From Albibacterium sp035514885 (lineage in GTDB: Bacteria; Bacteroidota; Bacteroidia; Sphingobacteriales; Sphingobacteriaceae), in contig NZ_DATJCH010000017.1 of NCBI RefSeq assembly GCF_035514885.1, positions 1-64,000 on the forward strand: a DNA stretch of 64,000 bases, given 5' to 3'. Below are positions 1 through 8,081 of the stretch, one piece after another (within the stretch, counting starts at the first letter, position 1; each line of letters starts with the position of its first letter). The notes beneath the pieces were generated by a model that saw nothing but the letters and a program-made list of their open reading frames with translations, made no database searches and was not told the DNA's origin. The translations under genes and the position numbers were made by a program.

Positions 1-148
1 TGCAATCAGTATTCTAAGACTTTATCAACAAAAAGATAAAATTTTTTAAAATGTTTGGAAATTGCTTTAAAAACCACAACAATAGAGCAAAAGAAATGCC
101 TACGCTGATTTTCAAGGCAGCGTTAAAAAAGCATTTTAAGCCCTTTAG

Positions 149-1147
149 CTATGCTGCATATTTAGCGATGTCTACGTATGGGCTTTTACGCATGGCAACG
201 GCAAATACCCTGGAAAGGATCTTATTGCGTATAATGTTTAATGTTGCCATCTTGCTTTTCCCGCCCTGAACACGTTTGACAAAGTATGCATGTAATTCCG
301 CATCAGTTCTCGAAGCGCTCAATGCCGCCAGATGAAGCATTTTTTTGATCTGCTTATTGGCAAGTGAACTAACTTTTGTTTTGCCTAGATACGTAGTGCC
401 TGACTGGTTTTCAAAGGGAGCAACACCCGCATAACAAGCAAATTTACGCCATGTAGCAAACCGGGTGAAGTTATGGGTATAGACAATAAGGTAAATAGCG
501 ACTGTTTTTCCAACACCTTTAATACCGGTGATCAGGTCAAAGGTTAGTTTTAGCTCAGGGTCGAGTTCAATGATAAGCTTCATGGCAGCGTCAACACGCT
601 GAATTTGTTCTTTTAATGTATCGATCACATGGTCATAAATATCTGACATATCCATCGCGTGGGTTTTAGATAGAAAGCGGGCCTGTTCATGCCGGGTGGC
701 TTCCATACCGGCCCTCTGACGAACGAGGCGATCTCGTAAAGCCAATAGCGGCTGTAATTGTATCATCTGCCGGGATGGCATTTTGGTAAGAGGCATTTTC
801 TCACGATGCAGGTAAGCATATTCAGCAATACGTTTCGCATCGATCTTGTCATTCTTGCCCCGAACCAAGCCTGAAGATCTTTTGATCTGCAAGGCGTTGA
901 TCATGGAAAAAGCGATTTGTCGACCCTCCAGGTAGATGGCCAACGGTAGTGAATAAAGTCCGGTATGTTCAAAGCTTACATGGACATCTTTAAGCTCAGT
1001 GCCGGGCTGTAAAAGCCCTATCCATTTACAGAGAGACTCGAATCCTCTTTCAAGGTTAGGGAACTGTTTGTGATGATCGGTACCATGAATGAAAGCATCA
1101 AAAGTTGACTTTGATACATCAATACCAACAAAGGTTTTGCAATGCAT
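149..1147 (-). CDS. IS110-family transposase
   Basis: This 332-residue protein is a complete IS110-family recombinase. The N-terminal DEDD (RuvC-like) domain opens with the FVGIDVSKSTFDAF signature, whose Asp10 is the first catalytic acid, and continues with KNDKIDAKRIAEYA near residue 100. The C-terminal Transposase_20 domain carries ITGIKGVGKT and CYAGVAPFENQSG, followed by the conserved serine region LHLAALSASR. Family members move without terminal inverted repeats and use a structured RNA from a non-coding end to choose target and donor (known for the family). The gene starts at ATG 1147 and reads away from the mobilisation genes. No frameshift or internal stop is visible, so it may be active. 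Confidence in the family is high; the ends of the element cannot be set without an empty site. Confidence 0.95.
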   Translation of the reverse strand: MHCKTFVGIDVSKSTFDAFIHGTDHHKQFPNLERGFESLCKWIGLLQPGTELKDVHVSFEHTGLYSLPLAIYLEGRQIAFSMINALQIKRSSGLVRGKNDKIDAKRIAEYAYLHREKMPLTKMPSRQMIQLQPLLALRDRLVRQRAGMEATRHEQARFLSKTHAMDMSDIYDHVIDTLKEQIQRVDAAMKLIIELDPELKLTFDLITGIKGVGKTVAIYLIVYTHNFTRFATWRKFACYAGVAPFENQSGTTYLGKTKVSSLANKQIKKMLHLAALSASRTDAELHAYFVKRVQGGKSKMATLNIIRNKILSRVFAVAMRKSPYVDIAKYAA

Positions 1148-1330
1148 AATAGATTGTTTAAAGGATTAATAAAAAGTTGCTGGACTAAAACTATTATAAG
1201 GCCCGTGCCTAAAATTCTAACTGGTCATTTAGCAACATGTACGCAAGAACAGGGACTGATACTGATGAAAGGTCTTACCTGGCAAGATGTAAAGTTCACC
1301 CTGATCCGCATACAAAACTTATTCATTTGA
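149..1330 (-). mobile_element. IS110-family insertion sequence, ends not defined
   Basis: The element consists of the transposase gene plus flanking non-coding DNA. IS110 elements lack terminal inverted repeats and do not make reliable target duplications, so the boundaries given are approximate. The stretch 1148-1330, upstream of the transposase start, is the place where IS110-group elements carry their bridge RNA. I did not identify the loops. Confidence 0.5.
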
Positions 1331-1535
1331 CAATCAAAAACAAAATATAAATCGAATTAACACAATCACAAATAATGGACTTAAAGGAGGACTTCGAGAA
1401 CGCGATTAATTACCGTCTAAGGTAATAGCAAGATGTACGTTTGTCAGACAAACGGAAATTTAAAGCAGCCTTCCAAAGTCAGTTACTTTTATAAAATCCT
1501 TCGAAGTCGGATTTTTAAGAGCTGAAAACAGCAAA
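1148..1535. other. Non-coding stretch between IS110 transposase and mob operon
   Basis: No supported gene lies here. The left part is the non-coding end of the IS110 element. The right part, from about 1405, holds three short hairpins described separately as a candidate oriT. Confidence 0.5.
1405..1515. other. Candidate oriT / relaxosome site: three hairpins upstream of mob operon
   Basis: Three inverted repeats lie within 110 bases directly upstream of the mobilisation operon. The arms are ATTACC/GGTAAT (1409-1414 and 1421-1426), CGTTTGTC/GACAAACG with one central base (1438-1454, perfect), and AAAATCC/GGATTTT (1493-1499 and 1509-1515). Position and hairpin content fit an origin of transfer bound by the MobC-type protein and the relaxase, but no nic site is recognised. 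They could instead be operators or leader structures of the mob transcript. Confidence 0.4.
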
Positions 1536-1937
1536 ATGATGGAGAACAGAACTAGACGAATAACACTTCGGTTTAAACCTGATGAGTATGAGATCATAGA
1601 GAAAAGATTTCGAAAAACTAGGTTTCGGAAAATGAGTGAATATAATCGTAACGTGTTGCTTCAAAAACCAGTTACCATTACGTATCGCGATCGGTCAATG
1701 GATGAGGTTTTGGAAGAATTGATTTTGCTTCGGAAGGAACTGAATTATATAGGGAATAACTTCAATCAGGCGGTCTATAAACTCAATAGTGTAATGGGAA
1801 TGCCCGATGCAGAATTGTGGCAGGAAATGCTCGTCGTTCTGAGGGATCAACTGGAGCCTTCGATGAAACAGATTAAAGACAAATTGAACAACTACTCTGA
1901 GCTATGGTCGCAAAAATTATCAGCGGAAAAAATATAA
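1536..1937 (+). CDS. mobA: MobC-type mobilisation accessory protein
   Basis: The 133-residue basic protein starts with NRTRRITLRFKPDEYEIIEKRF, the ribbon-helix-helix-like start seen in MobC/BmgB-type relaxosome proteins of Bacteroidota. Its middle contains the typical LRKELNYIGNNFNQAVYKLN segment. Such proteins bind oriT and help the relaxase. The gene overlaps the relaxase gene by 34 bases, so the two are probably translationally coupled. ATG codons at 1536 and 1539 are both possible starts. The name follows Bacteroides usage (MobA as accessory protein, MobB as relaxase). Confidence 0.85.
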   Translation: MMENRTRRITLRFKPDEYEIIEKRFRKTRFRKMSEYNRNVLLQKPVTITYRDRSMDEVLEELILLRKELNYIGNNFNQAVYKLNSVMGMPDAELWQEMLVVLRDQLEPSMKQIKDKLNNYSELWSQKLSAEKI

Positions 1938-3154
1938 ATGGCGTATTGAATTACAATGAGAAAAAAGTAGAACAGGGGAAAGCTGAATTGATTTGGCAGA
2001 GCGGTTTTCACAAGGACATCCAACAGTTGAATTTCTACGATAAGGTTCAACGTTTTAATGATCTCACCATACGCAATGAACGAACGAAAACGAATGCGGT
2101 ACATATCTCGTTGAACTTTGCGGTCGGTGAGAAAATACACGAAGCGAAGTTGATACAAATTGCCAATCAATACCTGGATCAGATTGATTTTGGCAATCAG
2201 CCTTACTTGGTCTATTTGCATAAGGATGCAGGACATCCTCATATTCATATTGTCACGACGAATATCAAACCTACAGGGGAACGAATCAGCCTTCATAATT
2301 TGGGTAGAACCAAGTCGGAAGAAGCTAGAAAAAATATCGAGATCAAATATGGGTTGGTTCGTGCGGATCACAAGGAACTTAAAAAACAGGAATCAATAAT
2401 CTTAACTAAAGTCAATTACGGAAAGGATGATACCAAAAGGGCGGTTTCTAATGTGGTCCGTGGGATAGTTGATTCTTATAAGTATACAAGTATACCTGAG
2501 CTTAATGCTGTATTATCCAAATATAACGTTCAGGCTGATCGCGGCCATAAAAGGTCAACGATGTATGCCAAAAATGGTCTTTTGTATTGGGCGCTGGACA
2601 AGAAAGGGGTAAAGGTTGGAGTTCCAATTAAAGCGAGTAGTATCTATGGCTCGCCTACCTTAAAGAAACTAGAACCCAAGTTTGAATCTAATAGGGAGCT
2701 GAGAAAGCCGCATAAAGAGCAGTTGAAAAATTCAATCGATCATGTGTTGAAAGCAAAAGCAAGTTCAGCAGGATTTCAACAGGCTTTATCTTCAAAAGGC
2801 ATTGATGTGGTATTTCGTAGAAACGAACAAGGACGATTGTATGGTGTCACTTATATTGATCACAACTCAAAAACAGTTTTCAATGGTAGTGATTTGGGAA
2901 AAGCATATAGTGCGAATGCCTTAAGCCAAGGGTTTTTGCACGTTGAAACAACTCAAAGACAGCGTGACCCATCGAAAGAAACTAGTGCTCATTTCCCACA
3001 ATCCCCATCTTTCTCTAGAAATCTGGTTAGTGCTTTTAACAATTCAAATAGCCTACTAGATGATTTGATGCGAACCGATCCTCATGAAGAAGCATTGCCA
3101 GAAGGTATGTTTAGAAATAAACGTAAGAAGAAACGTAAAAAAATCACCAATTAA
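1904..3154 (+). CDS. mobB: Relaxase / mobilisation nuclease (MobP-like)
   Basis: This 416-residue relaxase nicks oriT and stays attached to the transferred strand. Motif III is visible as HKDAGHPHIHIV at residues 106-117 (the His triad that binds metal). The N-terminal KIISGKNINGVLNYNEKK contains the likely nucleophilic tyrosine, Tyr17. The C-terminal third is basic and variable and ends in a lysine/arginine-rich tail, as is usual for Bacteroidota MobB proteins. It is the second gene of the mob operon, with its coupling protein 11 bases downstream. No defect is visible. Confidence 0.95.
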   Translation: MVAKIISGKNINGVLNYNEKKVEQGKAELIWQSGFHKDIQQLNFYDKVQRFNDLTIRNERTKTNAVHISLNFAVGEKIHEAKLIQIANQYLDQIDFGNQPYLVYLHKDAGHPHIHIVTTNIKPTGERISLHNLGRTKSEEARKNIEIKYGLVRADHKELKKQESIILTKVNYGKDDTKRAVSNVVRGIVDSYKYTSIPELNAVLSKYNVQADRGHKRSTMYAKNGLLYWALDKKGVKVGVPIKASSIYGSPTLKKLEPKFESNRELRKPHKEQLKNSIDHVLKAKASSAGFQQALSSKGIDVVFRRNEQGRLYGVTYIDHNSKTVFNGSDLGKAYSANALSQGFLHVETTQRQRDPSKETSAHFPQSPSFSRNLVSAFNNSNSLLDDLMRTDPHEEALPEGMFRNKRKKKRKKITN

Positions 3155-3165
3155 TACGGAAGAAC

Positions 3166-5166
3166 ATGGGAACTGGAGAAAATGAACAAGGCTTAAGGAA
3201 AATTTTAGATTATACAAGATTGTTATCCATAGCGATCCTCATGCTACATTTCTATTTATCCTGTTATTTTGTTTTTGAAGCAGCAGGATTTCACTCGGAA
3301 ATAACCGATAGAATTCTTTCAAAAATCTCATTGATTGGAGTTTTTGATTCCGGATTATTAAGCAAGTCCGTCGCTTTTTTGCTCTTGTTCATTTCGTTGA
3401 TGGGGGCTAAAGGTCGTAAGGACGAACTGACCAACCTGAAAACTTGGACAATAGGCATCCTTATCGGAATAGTACTTTATTATGGAAGTGTTTACTGTTT
3501 TCGTTTAGAACTGAAATTAAGTACTTTGGTGTTACTTTACATCAGTTCCTGTTCGGTTGGCTACCTGCTAATATTAACCAGTGGAACGCGGTTATCCAGA
3601 TTTCTTCGATTAAATTTAACAAGTGATATCTTTAATAAAGACAATGAAACCTTTCCCCAGGAGCAGCGAAAGATAGAAAACCCTTATTCAATAAATCTTC
3701 CAGCACGTTATGTCCTGAATGGGAGTTATCGACCAAGCTGGATCAATATCATCAATCCCTTCCGTGGATTATTGATTTTGGGAACTCCAGGCTCTGGAAA
3801 ATCATATTTTGCCATTCGTCATATCATCACCCAACACATTAAGAAAGGGTTCTCCATGTTTATTTATGATTTTAAATATGATGATTTGACCCGTATTGCC
3901 TATAATACTCTTTTGAGGGATAAAAACCCAGCAAAATTTTATGTTATAAACTTTGAGAAGCTGTCGCATTCACATCGTTGTAATCCACTTGATCCAAAAG
4001 AAATGAGTGACCTTACTGACGCTACAGAAGCTGCAAGAACGATCATGTTAGGACTCAATCGGGAATGGATCAAAAAACAGGGTGATTTCTTTGTGGAATC
4101 GCCTATCAATTTTTTGACTGCTATTATCTGGTACTTAAGAAAATTCAGAGATGGCGTTTATTGCACCTTGCCGCATGTGATTGAACTGATGCAAGTGGAA
4201 TATAAATACCTCTTTGCCGTCCTTAATCGTGAACCAGAAATTGAAGTCTTGATCAATCCTTTTATTTCGGCATGGAAGAATGAAGCTTTTGACCAATTGG
4301 AAGGTCAAGTCGCAAGCGCCAAAATCAGTATGGCCGGGTTGTCTTCGCCCGCTCTTTATTATGTTTTATCGGGGAATGATTTTTCCTTAGATCTGAATAA
4401 TCCACTTGATCCAAAAGTGATTTGCGTGGGCAATAATCCTCAAAAGCAACAAGTGTATGGAGCGGTATTAAGCCTCTATATATCAAGAATGATCAAATTA
4501 GTTAACCAAAAGGGGAAGCAAAAATCCAGTTTAATTTTTGATGAATTTCCAACGATCTATTTTAATAATATGGACAGTTTGATCGCTACGGCACGTTCCA
4601 ATCAGGTGGCGACAACTATTGGAGTTCAGGATTATAGCCAGTTGAAAAAAGATTATGGAAGAGAGCAAGCCGAAGTGATTTTCAACATTGTTGGAAATGT
4701 AATCTCTGGACAAGTTACTGGTGACACAGCAAAGCACTTGTCAGAGCGATTTGGAAAAATTCAACAGCAAAGGAAAAGCGTTTCAATTAATAGTTCTGAT
4801 ACTTCATTGAGTAAATCAATGCAATTGGATTATGCTGTACCTGCATCGAAAATCGCTACTTTATCGTCGGGAGAATTTGTAGGGATGGTGGCAGATGATC
4901 CTCAAGAAGAAATAAACCTGAAGATTTTTCACAACAAGATCCAAAATGATCATGTTGCTTTAAAAAAGGAGGAAAGAGGTTATCACCCCATTCCTAAAAT
5001 CCGAAGCATTGATTCGGAAATGATCGAAATGAATTACTTCCAAATTAAACAAGATATCCAAGAATTAATTGCTTTTGAGCTTGGTTTAAATTCACAATTT
5101 GTAGACAAATCCGAGAATTCTGCTGGATCAAACAAAATTCCTAAAATGAGAAATATGCAAATATAA
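3166..5166 (+). CDS. mobC: Type IV coupling protein (VirD4/TraG-like)
   Basis: This 666-residue membrane ATPase links the relaxosome to the secretion channel. About four hydrophobic segments occupy the first 150 residues. The Walker A motif GTPGSGKS starts at residue 206 and the Walker B LIFDEFP lies near 456-462. The TraM-recognition region GVQDYSQLKKDYG follows at about 490, and the conserved GNVISGQVTGDTAKHLSERFGK lies further on. It is the third gene of the mob operon. In Bacteroidota annotation it is called MobC or TraG; the latter name is avoided here because TraG is used for the VirB4 ATPase below. Confidence 0.93.
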   Translation: MGTGENEQGLRKILDYTRLLSIAILMLHFYLSCYFVFEAAGFHSEITDRILSKISLIGVFDSGLLSKSVAFLLLFISLMGAKGRKDELTNLKTWTIGILIGIVLYYGSVYCFRLELKLSTLVLLYISSCSVGYLLILTSGTRLSRFLRLNLTSDIFNKDNETFPQEQRKIENPYSINLPARYVLNGSYRPSWINIINPFRGLLILGTPGSGKSYFAIRHIITQHIKKGFSMFIYDFKYDDLTRIAYNTLLRDKNPAKFYVINFEKLSHSHRCNPLDPKEMSDLTDATEAARTIMLGLNREWIKKQGDFFVESPINFLTAIIWYLRKFRDGVYCTLPHVIELMQVEYKYLFAVLNREPEIEVLINPFISAWKNEAFDQLEGQVASAKISMAGLSSPALYYVLSGNDFSLDLNNPLDPKVICVGNNPQKQQVYGAVLSLYISRMIKLVNQKGKQKSSLIFDEFPTIYFNNMDSLIATARSNQVATTIGVQDYSQLKKDYGREQAEVIFNIVGNVISGQVTGDTAKHLSERFGKIQQQRKSVSINSSDTSLSKSMQLDYAVPASKIATLSSGEFVGMVADDPQEEINLKIFHNKIQNDHVALKKEERGYHPIPKIRSIDSEMIEMNYFQIKQDIQELIAFELGLNSQFVDKSENSAGSNKIPKMRNMQI

Positions 5167-5283
5167 ACCTCGATTCAAGCACTCAGAAAGGATTTTTGAA
5201 ATTCAATTAATTGTTTCTTAGATAGTTGCGTTATTTGATGGAATGCTTTTTGATTCTTTCAACACCGATCAACAGGAAAACAT

Positions 5284-5853
5284 ATGACAAAAGCAAACTA
5301 TGCCGATAAAAATCTGGTTGTAAATATCTTATCAGAGTCTTTCAAGAATAATAAAAGTGTCAATTTCATGGCAAAGGAAGGTCCAAGAAAATTGGATCGC
5401 ATCCGCTATTTAATGGATTATTCTTTTGAAATATGTCATCAATTTGGAGAGGTATATATATCTGATGATCGAACGGCTGCTGCGCTGGTTCTTTACCCTG
5501 AACAGAAGAAATCCAATTTCTCCTCTATTCTATTAGATTTCAAACTGATTTATAATTGTATTGGTGTTTCTAACATTGCGAAAGCAATTAAAAGGGAGTC
5601 TAGTATAAAAAAGATTCAACCACAAATACCCATGTATTATATCTGGTTTATTGGCGTACATCCAGATTTTCAAGGCAATGGTATAGGCTCTCAATTAATG
5701 AATGAACTGATCAAAGAAAGCGAAAAACACCAAAGACCCGTATACCTTGAAACTTCTACACTCGCTAATATCCCGTGGTATAAGAAGTTTGGATTTGATA
5801 TTTATAACGAATTAGAATTAGCATATAAACTTTATTTCTTGAAAAGGGAATAA
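5284..5853 (+). CDS. GNAT-family N-acetyltransferase
   Basis: The protein has 189 residues. The acetyl-CoA-binding motif A is IGVHPDFQGNGIGSQLMNEL (about residues 124-143, with the Q-x-x-G-x-G/A pattern as QGNGIG), followed by the motif B strand VYLETSTLANIPWYKKFGF. The substrate cannot be read from sequence; close relatives are general acetyltransferases. It lies between the mob operon and the LuxR gene, 15 bases before the latter, so the two may be cotranscribed. It is probably cargo rather than a transfer gene. Confidence 0.85.
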   Translation: MTKANYADKNLVVNILSESFKNNKSVNFMAKEGPRKLDRIRYLMDYSFEICHQFGEVYISDDRTAAALVLYPEQKKSNFSSILLDFKLIYNCIGVSNIAKAIKRESSIKKIQPQIPMYYIWFIGVHPDFQGNGIGSQLMNELIKESEKHQRPVYLETSTLANIPWYKKFGFDIYNELELAYKLYFLKRE

Positions 5854-5868
5854 TCAATACAGTACGGT

Positions 5869-6792
5869 ATGGAAATATTTGATACAGAAATGCTTCTTGA
5901 AACATTCATTTTCGTGGTTATCGAGTTAATAATGTTTTTTTATCAGCTTATTTATTACTTGTCACGACCTCAAGAGAAACAGCGGCTATACTATTTAATT
6001 TTATTGCTGATTTTAATCGTTTATAACATTACAGGCGGATTGTTCCCTGATCCGAACATCAATATACCAATCGTCACCCAGAATAGCATTGCATATGGTA
6101 GCGGATTCTTAATGGCATCCTATTTTCCGTATTATTTCTATAAAGGATTTGAACTAGAAACTCTTAGGTTTCATGCGATCTATGGCGTATTGTTATTCTT
6201 CTTATTGCCATTTTTGATCTTTTTTGTCATTGTTTACTCCTTTAATCATAACCTAGATTATGTTGTGCGAAATGGAGTGGTCATTCCCTTCTTCTACTCG
6301 ATTGTCATCCTTTGGGAAATTTTGCGAGGGATAAGGATAAAGTACAATGACTGGAATGAGGATTCTTTCGTCGAAGTTATTGCAGTCTATGGAGCAGTTC
6401 TTCCATGGGCAGCGATGCCAGCGATAGCTTATTTTGACCTTGGGCAACGTGTCGAAGTCTTATGTTCAAATAGTGGTTTAATTATCATTACGTTTATGTT
6501 CTTAAACAAGTCGGTTACAACCGCCCGAAGTGAATATCAATTGCTGCTGGAATTGTCGATGTATGGGGATAAAGCATCAGTGTTTGAAGAAAATAGCTTA
6601 AATTATAATCTGACAACTCGTGAGATTGAGATTGTTCACTTGCTTCGGGAGGGGAATAAATATCAAACGATTGCCGATAAACTCTTTATTACGGAATCAA
6701 CTGTCAAAAAACATGTCAGCAATATTTACGAGAAAACGGGCTCTTGTAATCGGGTAGAACTGATCCATAAATTGGAACAAAGGCTTATTTAA
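5869..6792 (+). CDS. Membrane-anchored LuxR-family transcriptional regulator
   Basis: The 307-residue protein has about seven hydrophobic segments in the first 215 residues, then a short linker and a C-terminal LuxR/FixJ helix-turn-helix. The recognition region reads LTTREIEIVHLLREGNKYQ followed by TIADKLFITESTVKKHVSNI (about residues 243-285). The architecture suggests a sensor in the inner membrane acting directly on DNA without a phosphorelay. The signal is unknown. It sits between the mob operon and rteC, so control of element functions is plausible, but this is inferred only from position. Confidence 0.8.
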   Translation: MEIFDTEMLLETFIFVVIELIMFFYQLIYYLSRPQEKQRLYYLILLLILIVYNITGGLFPDPNINIPIVTQNSIAYGSGFLMASYFPYYFYKGFELETLRFHAIYGVLLFFLLPFLIFFVIVYSFNHNLDYVVRNGVVIPFFYSIVILWEILRGIRIKYNDWNEDSFVEVIAVYGAVLPWAAMPAIAYFDLGQRVEVLCSNSGLIIITFMFLNKSVTTARSEYQLLLELSMYGDKASVFEENSLNYNLTTREIEIVHLLREGNKYQTIADKLFITESTVKKHVSNIYEKTGSCNRVELIHKLEQRLI

Positions 6793-6813
6793 ACATTAAA
6801 ACACCTCATTTTT

Positions 6814-6865
6814 GAAAAAGATACTCCTTTTTAGGTACATGAATCCTACTTAAAAAGTATTTTTC
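6814..6865. promoter_or_regulatory. Imperfect inverted repeat between luxR and rteC
   Basis: An imperfect inverted repeat of about 20 bases per arm (6814-6836 against 6846-6865) separates the LuxR gene from rteC. It could be the terminator of the upstream gene or an operator for rteC. The T-run is part of the arm, so neither reading is firm. Confidence 0.3.
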
Positions 6866-6955
6866 AAGAAGATTTCTTTTAGCAACTTTGTTTGGTATTA
6901 TTTTCTAACACCTATGCCGCTGCCTAGCGACTGGCATTTTCTAAATGATGTTACC

Positions 6956-7810
6956 ATGAAGCAATTTTCTGATCGTTTATCGTACGCACTTGAAACAGAA
7001 TTGTATGCCGTTACAGTAAAACCTGTTTCTGAAAGTGAAAAATTAAAAGAGGCTATTTTTTTATGTAAGAAATCGTTAACTATTCTCAAACGGTACCTGT
7101 CCAGTTATTTTTTTGAATCAATGAAAGAAGAGGTTGAGTTTTTTAAGACCATTAAGCCTGTCTTCTATAGCAAGTATATCTATTATATTTACCGTTATAA
7201 TTACCATATCAGTAAACCGCTCGGAAGCAATAAAGTATTGAAAAGCTTCATTACTTCACAGTTGGCTGAACTAAAACATTATTTTGACAGGAATCAGGTG
7301 TTTTATCAATATTATCGTTCTGGTGCTACTCAGTTTGATACATTCTATTTTACGAGAGGAGACTTTAATGATTATTCAGAGTTGGAAGACTTTCAGGGTG
7401 ACGAAAGCTTTTCTACCAGCCACGATTATAAAATTTCAAAAGTTTTGGCCAATGAGCAGTACCAAGAGTTTCTGATTAAGAAATGCAAAGAGATTAATCA
7501 AGACTGCTCTCTCACAGATACGCCTATCGTTTGGACTGGTAACCAATCTGATTTGGTAGAACTTCTATATGCATTGGTTGAGAGTGGGACTTTTAACAAT
7601 GGAAATGTGAAGATCAAAACGGTGATTCTATATTTTCAAACAATATTTCAGGTAGACCTGAAATATTATTATCATAAGTTCACTGATATTTCGAATCGAA
7701 AAAAGGAAAGGACTGTTTTTTTGGATAAACTAAAAGCTGGCTTGATTAGAAAGATGGATAGTAAAAACGAGTTAAAGCAGCCTGAGCTGAAGAAGATTCA
7801 TTTTTCATAA
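6956..7810 (+). CDS. rteC: RteC-like conjugative-transposon regulator
   Basis: The 284-residue protein matches the RteC family, which in CTnDOT activates the excision operon and so starts transfer. Visible family features are the aromatic segment EVEFFKTIKPVFYSKYIYYI and the central YYRSGATQFDTFYFTRG block. A C-terminal helix-turn-helix-like region lies around WTGNQSDLVELLYAL, followed by KIKTVILYFQTIFQVDL. I prefer ATG 6956 (MKQFSDRL, matching the family start) over ATG 6914, which adds 14 atypical residues. No RteA/RteB two-component pair is in the window; the LuxR protein may be the upstream controller instead. Confidence 0.88.
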   Translation: MKQFSDRLSYALETELYAVTVKPVSESEKLKEAIFLCKKSLTILKRYLSSYFFESMKEEVEFFKTIKPVFYSKYIYYIYRYNYHISKPLGSNKVLKSFITSQLAELKHYFDRNQVFYQYYRSGATQFDTFYFTRGDFNDYSELEDFQGDESFSTSHDYKISKVLANEQYQEFLIKKCKEINQDCSLTDTPIVWTGNQSDLVELLYALVESGTFNNGNVKIKTVILYFQTIFQVDLKYYYHKFTDISNRKKERTVFLDKLKAGLIRKMDSKNELKQPELKKIHFS

Positions 7811-7946
7811 GGTTGGCCAATTTTGACTGATTTTTGTGAAACGAGAACTGGACCTTAACGGGTTCTATTATTATGTCTATGAAACATTCATTATTTCTAC
7901 ACTATTAATATGCAAATTCCTTGTTTATTAAAAGAGAGCATAAAGG

Positions 7947-7974
7947 TTGAAAATAAAAACTATTTGTATATTTG
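7947..7974 (+). promoter_or_regulatory. Bacteroidota-type promoter of the ABC-F gene
   Basis: A TTG at 7947-7949 and TATATTTG at 7967-7974 match the TTTG / TAnnTTTG promoter of Bacteroidota, with a 17-base spacer that is slightly short. Transcription from here would give a leader of about 100 bases before the ABC-F start. Confidence 0.5.
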
Positions 7975-8000
7975 TAACCACCATCAAACAACTGTATAAC

Positions 8001-8031
8001 ATGTGATTTAATTTCTTTTAGACAAATTAAA
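8001..8031 (+). promoter_or_regulatory. Attenuator-like leader with ATG-TGA start-stop
   Basis: The leader between promoter and ABC-F gene contains ATG directly followed by TGA (8001-8006). A hairpin follows immediately, with perfect 8-base arms TTTAATTT (8007-8014) and AAATTAAA (8024-8031). Resistance ABC-F genes are often controlled by ribosome-mediated attenuation, and this layout is compatible with that. Bases seen; function inferred. Confidence 0.35.
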
Positions 8032-8081
8032 GACTCTGAACCATTCGGTTTGCGATTTTCAATAATCTTAAAGAAAAGAAC

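Noticed and set aside
1892..2371. 159-codon minus-strand reading
   Set aside because: It lies wholly opposite the relaxase gene, whose motifs prove the plus strand; no family is recognisable.
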